A stretch of DNA of 10,178 nt. It comes from Chitinophagaceae bacterium (GTDB taxonomy: Bacteria > Bacteroidota > Bacteroidia > Chitinophagales > Chitinophagaceae). The DNA lies in NCBI GenBank assembly GCA_947447815.1, contig CANFLJ010000038.1, positions 1 to 10,178 on the forward strand, given 5' to 3'. This document shows positions 6,891-10,178 of this stretch, piece by piece (the first letter of the stretch is position 1; each line of letters opens with the position of its first letter). The notes beneath the pieces were generated by a model. That model was given only the letters and a program-made list of their open reading frames with translations, did no database searches and was not told where the DNA came from. The position numbers and the translations under genes were made by a program.

Positions 6891-6940
6891 TTGCAATATA
6901 CAATGTTTGAAACAATTTTTCGTTTCTTTAAGTTGCAATA
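6891..6940. repeat. TTGCAATA direct repeat in the divergent intergenic region
   Basis: TTGCAATA occurs at 6891-6898 and again at 6933-6940, 42 bp apart, which is close to four helical turns and places both on the same DNA face. The left copy is part of the palindrome ATTGCAAT (6890-6897) and is flanked by CATTG/CAATG arms at 6889-6905. This 112-nt gap must hold promoters for both the crotonase and acyltransferase genes, so the pair could be a shared regulator site. Eight-base repeats can also arise by chance. Confidence 0.3.
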
Positions 6941-6942
6941 CA

Positions 6943-6950
6943 GATATTTG
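6943..6950 (+). promoter_or_regulatory. Possible -7 box of the acyltransferase gene
   Basis: GATATTTG differs from TAnnTTTG at one base, and a TTTC at 6918-6921 stands 21 nt upstream as a possible -33 element. The start site would be near 6956, about 29 nt before ATG 6985. Confidence 0.35.
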
Positions 6951-6984
6951 TTTTTCTCAATTAATAATAACCGAACTGACATAC

Positions 6985-8175
6985 ATGAAATCTAGCACCT
7001 ACCTACCTGCATTAACTGGCGTAAGAGCGATAGCTGCATTCATGGTATTTTTTCATCATTTTAATAGGGTAGAGTTCCCTTACCCGATATTCAGAATATT
7101 GAATGAGTTTCATACAGGCGTTACTGTTTTCTTTGTACTCAGCGGATTTCTAATTTGTTTGCGTTACTACGAAACCTGTGAAATAACAGAGAGCTGGTTT
7201 AAGAAATATATCAAAAACAGAATAGCACGAATCTATCCTATGTACCTATTGCTAACCCTTGCAACCTTTGCTTTTGCATGGTATATTAAGGACAGCTCTG
7301 TGTATGGCGGGTTCTCCTATCCTGTTGTGCTATTATTCATGAATATATTTTTCGTTCGTGGTTTTTTTGACGATTTAAAGTTTACCGGAGTAGCTCAAGG
7401 ATGGTCTTTAACCGTAGAAGAGTGCTTTTACTTTCTGGCTCCCTTATTTTTCATCAAAATAAAAAAGAATATAAAGTACCTTGTATACCTGCCAATTGGA
7501 TTAATCTCGATAGGATTGCTATTAGTCGCCATATTCAGTAAGGTAAACTTTTATAATTTTTATGGCAACGCAACCTTCATGTTTTTGTACACCTTTACGG
7601 GTAGATGTATCGAGTTTTTCTTAGGTATTTATCTTGCTATGATTGCCTTGAAGAACAACAAAAACGACGTAAGGCCTAAAGCTACTTTTTTAGGATTAGT
7701 AATTATAGTAATTGCTATAGGATTAATGTGCTCTGTACCACTTACAGATACCACTAAATTTGGATTGTATAGCCCCTTAGGTATCCTGAGCAACAACCTG
7801 ATATTGCCAATAGGTATCGCCATTTTATTCTATGGATTAATATCAGAAAAGTCATGGGTAAGAACTTTTCTTTCTACCAAAACCATGGATATACTGGGAA
7901 AGAGTTCCTACATATTCTACTTAATACATATTGGATTTATTTCTAAGTTGTCAAACGACTTTTTCTCGAAAAATATCGATCAATTGTATACCTGGATGGA
8001 CGACAAAGAAATCACCTGGTTCAGCAATCTTATTTCTGCTTCTTTATTAAACATTTTAGCTGTATTTATTTCTTTAAATCTGGTATCAATACTCCTGTAT
8101 AAAACAATAGAAGAACCAATGAATCTTTATATCAGAAGATCTTCTCTTTTGGGCACCAAAAAAGAAGGCGAATAA
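6985..8175 (+). CDS. Membrane acyltransferase, acyltransferase-3 (OafA/YrhL-like) family
   Basis: This 396-residue polytopic inner-membrane protein has about ten hydrophobic helices. Family marks are YLPALTGVRAIAAFMVFFHH (6-25) with the conserved His pair H24-H25, RIARIYPMY (79-87), GWSLTVEECFYFLAP (139-153) with the conserved Glu pair, and a late SSYIFYLIH (307-315). Members move acetyl or other acyl groups onto sugars of O-antigen, exopolysaccharide, peptidoglycan or secreted molecules. No SGNH domain is fused, so another protein or the membrane domain itself would complete transfer. The frame is open back to 6853, but ATG 6985 is chosen because the family motif starts a few residues later and the preceding sequence lies in the divergent promoter region. 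The nearby glycosyltransferases suggest a surface glycan target, but they are about 2 kb away in another transcription unit, so this is only suggestive. Confidence 0.9.
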   Translation: MKSSTYLPALTGVRAIAAFMVFFHHFNRVEFPYPIFRILNEFHTGVTVFFVLSGFLICLRYYETCEITESWFKKYIKNRIARIYPMYLLLTLATFAFAWYIKDSSVYGGFSYPVVLLFMNIFFVRGFFDDLKFTGVAQGWSLTVEECFYFLAPLFFIKIKKNIKYLVYLPIGLISIGLLLVAIFSKVNFYNFYGNATFMFLYTFTGRCIEFFLGIYLAMIALKNNKNDVRPKATFLGLVIIVIAIGLMCSVPLTDTTKFGLYSPLGILSNNLILPIGIAILFYGLISEKSWVRTFLSTKTMDILGKSSYIFYLIHIGFISKLSNDFFSKNIDQLYTWMDDKEITWFSNLISASLLNILAVFISLNLVSILLYKTIEEPMNLYIRRSSLLGTKKEGE

Positions 8176-8298
8176 GGCATGACTATTATTTAAGGTATAA
8201 TTAATGTTATCAAAACTCCTTAATACTTAAATGTAATTCTGACACTCCTGCATGACTTTGATTCTTGCATAAAAAACGTTAATAAAAATGCTTAACTT

Positions 8299-8306
8299 TA
8301 TGTTTT
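8299..8306 (+). promoter_or_regulatory. Possible -7 box upstream of the exported protein gene
   Basis: TATGTTTT matches TAnnTTTG except for the last base and would start transcription about 34 nt before the TTG at 8346. No clear -33 element is seen. The rest of the 170-nt gap from 8176 holds only short AT-rich repeats and no gene. Confidence 0.25.
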
Positions 8307-8345
8307 TAGAATTGAACATTAATATTACAATCTAATTGTATAGAA

Positions 8346-9098
8346 TTGAAGTGTAGAATTATTCTGATATTACTGGTATTATTACAGTCTTTAATAGGGA
8401 CTGCTCAAAATAAGAAGCCTGTCTATCTAACTGTCAGTGGTACCGTATATGATATAAGTGCACGTTCTCCCATCGAAGCTGTTATGGTTTATAGTACATC
8501 CGGACACTCTACGTTTACCGACTCTTTAGGGAAATATAGTTTTACAGTAGTCTCTACAGATTCTATCTGGTTTAGGATGCTGAATAAATCAACTATGAAG
8601 TTTCCTATTGATACTATCAAGAACCTCAGTCAGTTTGATATAATGATTCATGTTAAATCGGTTGAACTGCCCGAAGTAAAATTGAAAACCAAAAACTATC
8701 GTCTCGATTCTATTGAAAACAGAAAAGACTACGCAAAGTATTTTAATTACCGCAAACCAGCACTCAGAATAAGTACCGACAATAATTATAGTCCCGGTGG
8801 AGTAAGCGCAGGATTTGATCTGGACGAGATCATTAATATGTTCCGATTTAAAAGAAACAGAAGCTTAGAAGCCCTTCAAAAAAGATTGGTACAACAAGAG
8901 CAAGACCATTATATAGACCATAGATTCTCGAAGAACTTTGTGATTAAAGTAACTAGGATAAAGCTAAATCAGCTGGATGACTTCATGACTAAATATCGCC
9001 CTGAATACGACCTCTTAAAACTATTGAATGATATTGAGCTTGGGTACTATATCGAAAAATGCTACGATCAATATAAGTATCAGAATAGCAAACAATAA
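8346..9098 (+). CDS. Exported protein with carboxypeptidase-regulatory-like domain
   Basis: This 250-residue protein has a Sec signal peptide: MKCR, a hydrophobic core IILILLVLLQSLIG (5-18), and probable signal peptidase I cleavage after TA (19-20), leaving a Gln N-terminus as is common in this phylum. Residues about 27-105 resemble a carboxypeptidase D regulatory-like beta-sandwich: VSGTVYDISARSPIEAVMVY, then TDSLGKYSF. In TonB-dependent receptors this fold precedes the plug, but here there is no plug or barrel. The rest (about 106-250) is charged and largely helical, with LPEVKLKTKNYRLDSI and a C-terminal segment rich in Tyr and Lys; I do not recognise it. It is probably periplasmic. No ATG or GTG is in frame before the signal peptide, so TTG 8346 is the start. 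Function unknown. Confidence 0.8.
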   Translation: MKCRIILILLVLLQSLIGTAQNKKPVYLTVSGTVYDISARSPIEAVMVYSTSGHSTFTDSLGKYSFTVVSTDSIWFRMLNKSTMKFPIDTIKNLSQFDIMIHVKSVELPEVKLKTKNYRLDSIENRKDYAKYFNYRKPALRISTDNNYSPGGVSAGFDLDEIINMFRFKRNRSLEALQKRLVQQEQDHYIDHRFSKNFVIKVTRIKLNQLDDFMTKYRPEYDLLKLLNDIELGYYIEKCYDQYKYQNSKQ

Positions 9099-9144
9099 AT
9101 ATAGGAGACAAAAAAAGAAAAAGTAAGACTACAAATTATTCCTC

Positions 9145-9195
9145 AAAAAAAAGTTGCTAGTTACTGGTTACTGGAAACCTGCAACTAGCAACTTT
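9145..9195 (-). terminator. Intrinsic terminator of cysS made of 7-base units
   Basis: On the minus strand a perfect 13-bp stem (arms at 9183-9195 and 9150-9162, AAAGTTGCTAGTT with its complement) is followed by eight T residues (the A-run at 9145-9152). The stop of cysS lies 28 nt before the stem. The 20-nt loop can itself form a 4-bp GGTT/AACC hairpin. The + strand has no T-tract on its exit side, so termination should act mainly on cysS. Much of the element is built from seven-base steps such as TTGCTAG and TTACTGG. Confidence 0.88.
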
Positions 9196-9223
9196 AGATT
9201 CTTTGAAATAAAGTGTTGGCGTT

Positions 9224-10178
9224 TTAGTCAATCACATAACTCACCGTTCCATCCTTTTCATCCTTCAGCTGCACCCCTAAAGCAGTCAGTTCATTTCTGA
9301 TCTTATCGCTGGTAACAAAATCTTTCTTTTGCTTTGCTTCCTTTCTGATGTTGATTAATAGTTCAATAATTCCTTCCAGTTTACCATCAGTATTCTGTTG
9401 TAAAGAAGTAAAACCAAAGATATCTTCCAGAAACAATTTCATCTTTGTTTGCATCAAAGCAATAGTAGCATTACTTAAAATTCCATTTTCCAGTTGTTTG
9501 TTTTTGATGCCATTAATTACCGGCACTAGCTCAAACATATTAGCAAGTACTTTAGCAGTATTGATATCATCATCCATAAACTCGTCAAACTCCGCTATCA
9601 AAGTAGCAACTTTAGTTTCCAGTTCTGCATCTATAGGTCCTTGAAGCGTATCTATACTTAGTTTCAGTAAATTATCATAAGCCTCCCACAATCTTTTCAG
9701 TCCTTTTTCTGCTGCCTGCAAGGCCTCATTACCAAAATCTAAAGTAGAACGGTAATGAGACTGTAATATGAAGAAACGAACGGTCATAGGATGGTAAGCC
9801 TGCTCCAGAATAGGGTGATTGCCACTAAACAATTCCGTTAGTTTTATCACATTATTGTAGCTCTTACCCATCTTCCTGCCATTGATGGTAATCATATTAT
9901 TATGCACCCAGTATTTAGCCGGAGTGTGATGATTACAAACGGTGCTTTGTGCTATTTCGCACTCATGATGCGGGAACTGCAAATCCATACCACCACCATG
10001 AATATCAAATACTTCGCCAAGATACTTTGTAGCCATAGCCGAACACTCAATATGCCAGCCTGGAAAACCAACACCCCAAGGACTTTTCCAACGCATAATA
10101 TGTTCTGGCGCTGCATTCTTCCAGAGAGCAAAATCGTTCTTGTTTCTTTTTTCTTCCTGATTATCCAGTTCTCTGGTG
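9224..10178 (-). CDS. cysS: Cysteinyl-tRNA synthetase (CysS), N-terminus beyond the window
   Basis: This class I aminoacyl-tRNA synthetase attaches cysteine to tRNA-Cys in the cytosol. About 317 C-terminal residues are visible; the frame stays open to the right edge, so ATG 10096 is an internal Met. The edge codons read [13 protein letters not shown], a typical CysRS segment before the catalytic core. WHIECSAM holds the zinc-ligand Cys (codon 10045-10043), and [11 protein letters not shown] holds the ligand His and Glu at the expected spacing of 25 and 29 residues. The signature loop reads KMGKS (9874-9860) instead of KMSKS; I believe this variant is ordinary in this phylum. A helical anticodon-binding region follows and the protein ends in DGTVSYVID. 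The first Cys ligand and the HIGH motif lie outside the window. It faces the exported protein gene and ends in its own terminator. Confidence 0.97.
   Translation of the reverse strand, partial: TRELDNQEEKRNKNDFALWKNAAPEHIMRWKSPWGVGFPGWHIECSAMATKYLGEVFDIHGGGMDLQFPHHECEIAQSTVCNHHTPAKYWVHNNMITINGRKMGKSYNNVIKLTELFSGNHPILEQAYHPMTVRFFILQSHYRSTLDFGNEALQAAEKGLKRLWEAYDNLLKLSIDTLQGPIDAELETKVATLIAEFDEFMDDDINTAKVLANMFELVPVINGIKNKQLENGILSNATIALMQTKMKLFLEDIFGFTSLQQNTDGKLEGIIELLINIRKEAKQKKDFVTSDKIRNELTALGVQLKDEKDGTVSYVID

Noticed and set aside
6853..6938. Overlapping long N-termini of the crotonase and acyltransferase frames
   Set aside because: The two open frames overlap head to head by 86 nt. Family motifs begin shortly after internal ATGs at 6872 and 6985, so the extensions are open frame in the shared promoter region.
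8190..8226. TTAAGG/CCTTAA inverted repeat after the acyltransferase gene as a terminator
   Set aside because: The arms are only 6 bp, the loop is over 20 nt and no T-tract follows.
9860..9874. KMGKS instead of KMSKS in CysRS as a sign of a defective enzyme
   Set aside because: All other visible catalytic and zinc-binding motifs are intact, and I believe Gly at this position is usual in Bacteroidota CysRS.

Overview
This 10.2 kb window looks like chromosomal DNA of a Bacteroidota bacterium. The Chitinophagia/Chitinophagaceae is my best guess, but that is inference. The reasons are AT-rich DNA, almost no Shine-Dalgarno sequences, TAnnTTTG-type -7 promoter boxes, a carboxypeptidase-regulatory-like exported protein, and glycosyltransferases and a dipeptide epimerase of the kind common in that phylum. 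No phage, transposon, CRISPR array, rRNA or tRNA was recognised.

Layout. Positions 1-71 hold the tail of an upstream transcript and its intrinsic terminator. Positions 139-1303 hold a small decayed MNT/HEPN island: a nucleotidyltransferase-fold protein that has lost both catalytic Asp residues, a second paralogue with an intact GS...SDLDL motif, and an overlapping HEPN gene interrupted by one in-frame TAA. Positions 1501-6045 hold four + strand genes in tight order: serA (3-phosphoglycerate dehydrogenase with a serine-binding ACT domain), two glycosyltransferases that overlap by 22 nt, and an enolase-superfamily dipeptide epimerase. serA has a clear -7 box so close to its ATG that the mRNA may be leaderless, and a perfect 17-bp palindrome just upstream of that box.

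The right half holds a crotonase-family gene on the minus strand (6111-6872), divergent from a membrane acyltransferase-3 gene (6985-8175). These are followed by an exported protein with an N-terminal carboxypeptidase-regulatory-like domain (8346-9098). The 3' two-thirds of cysS (cysteinyl-tRNA synthetase) lies on the minus strand and runs off the right edge. cysS ends at a strong terminator built from 7-base units.

How the genes fit together. serA supplies serine. The two glycosyltransferases and the acyltransferase suggest surface glycan synthesis and decoration, and the epimerase suggests murein peptide recycling. These links rest on gene order only. The most unusual region is the MNT/HEPN island, which looks like a toxin-antitoxin-type module caught during duplication and decay. 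I did not find convincing evidence of a wholly new multi-gene system.
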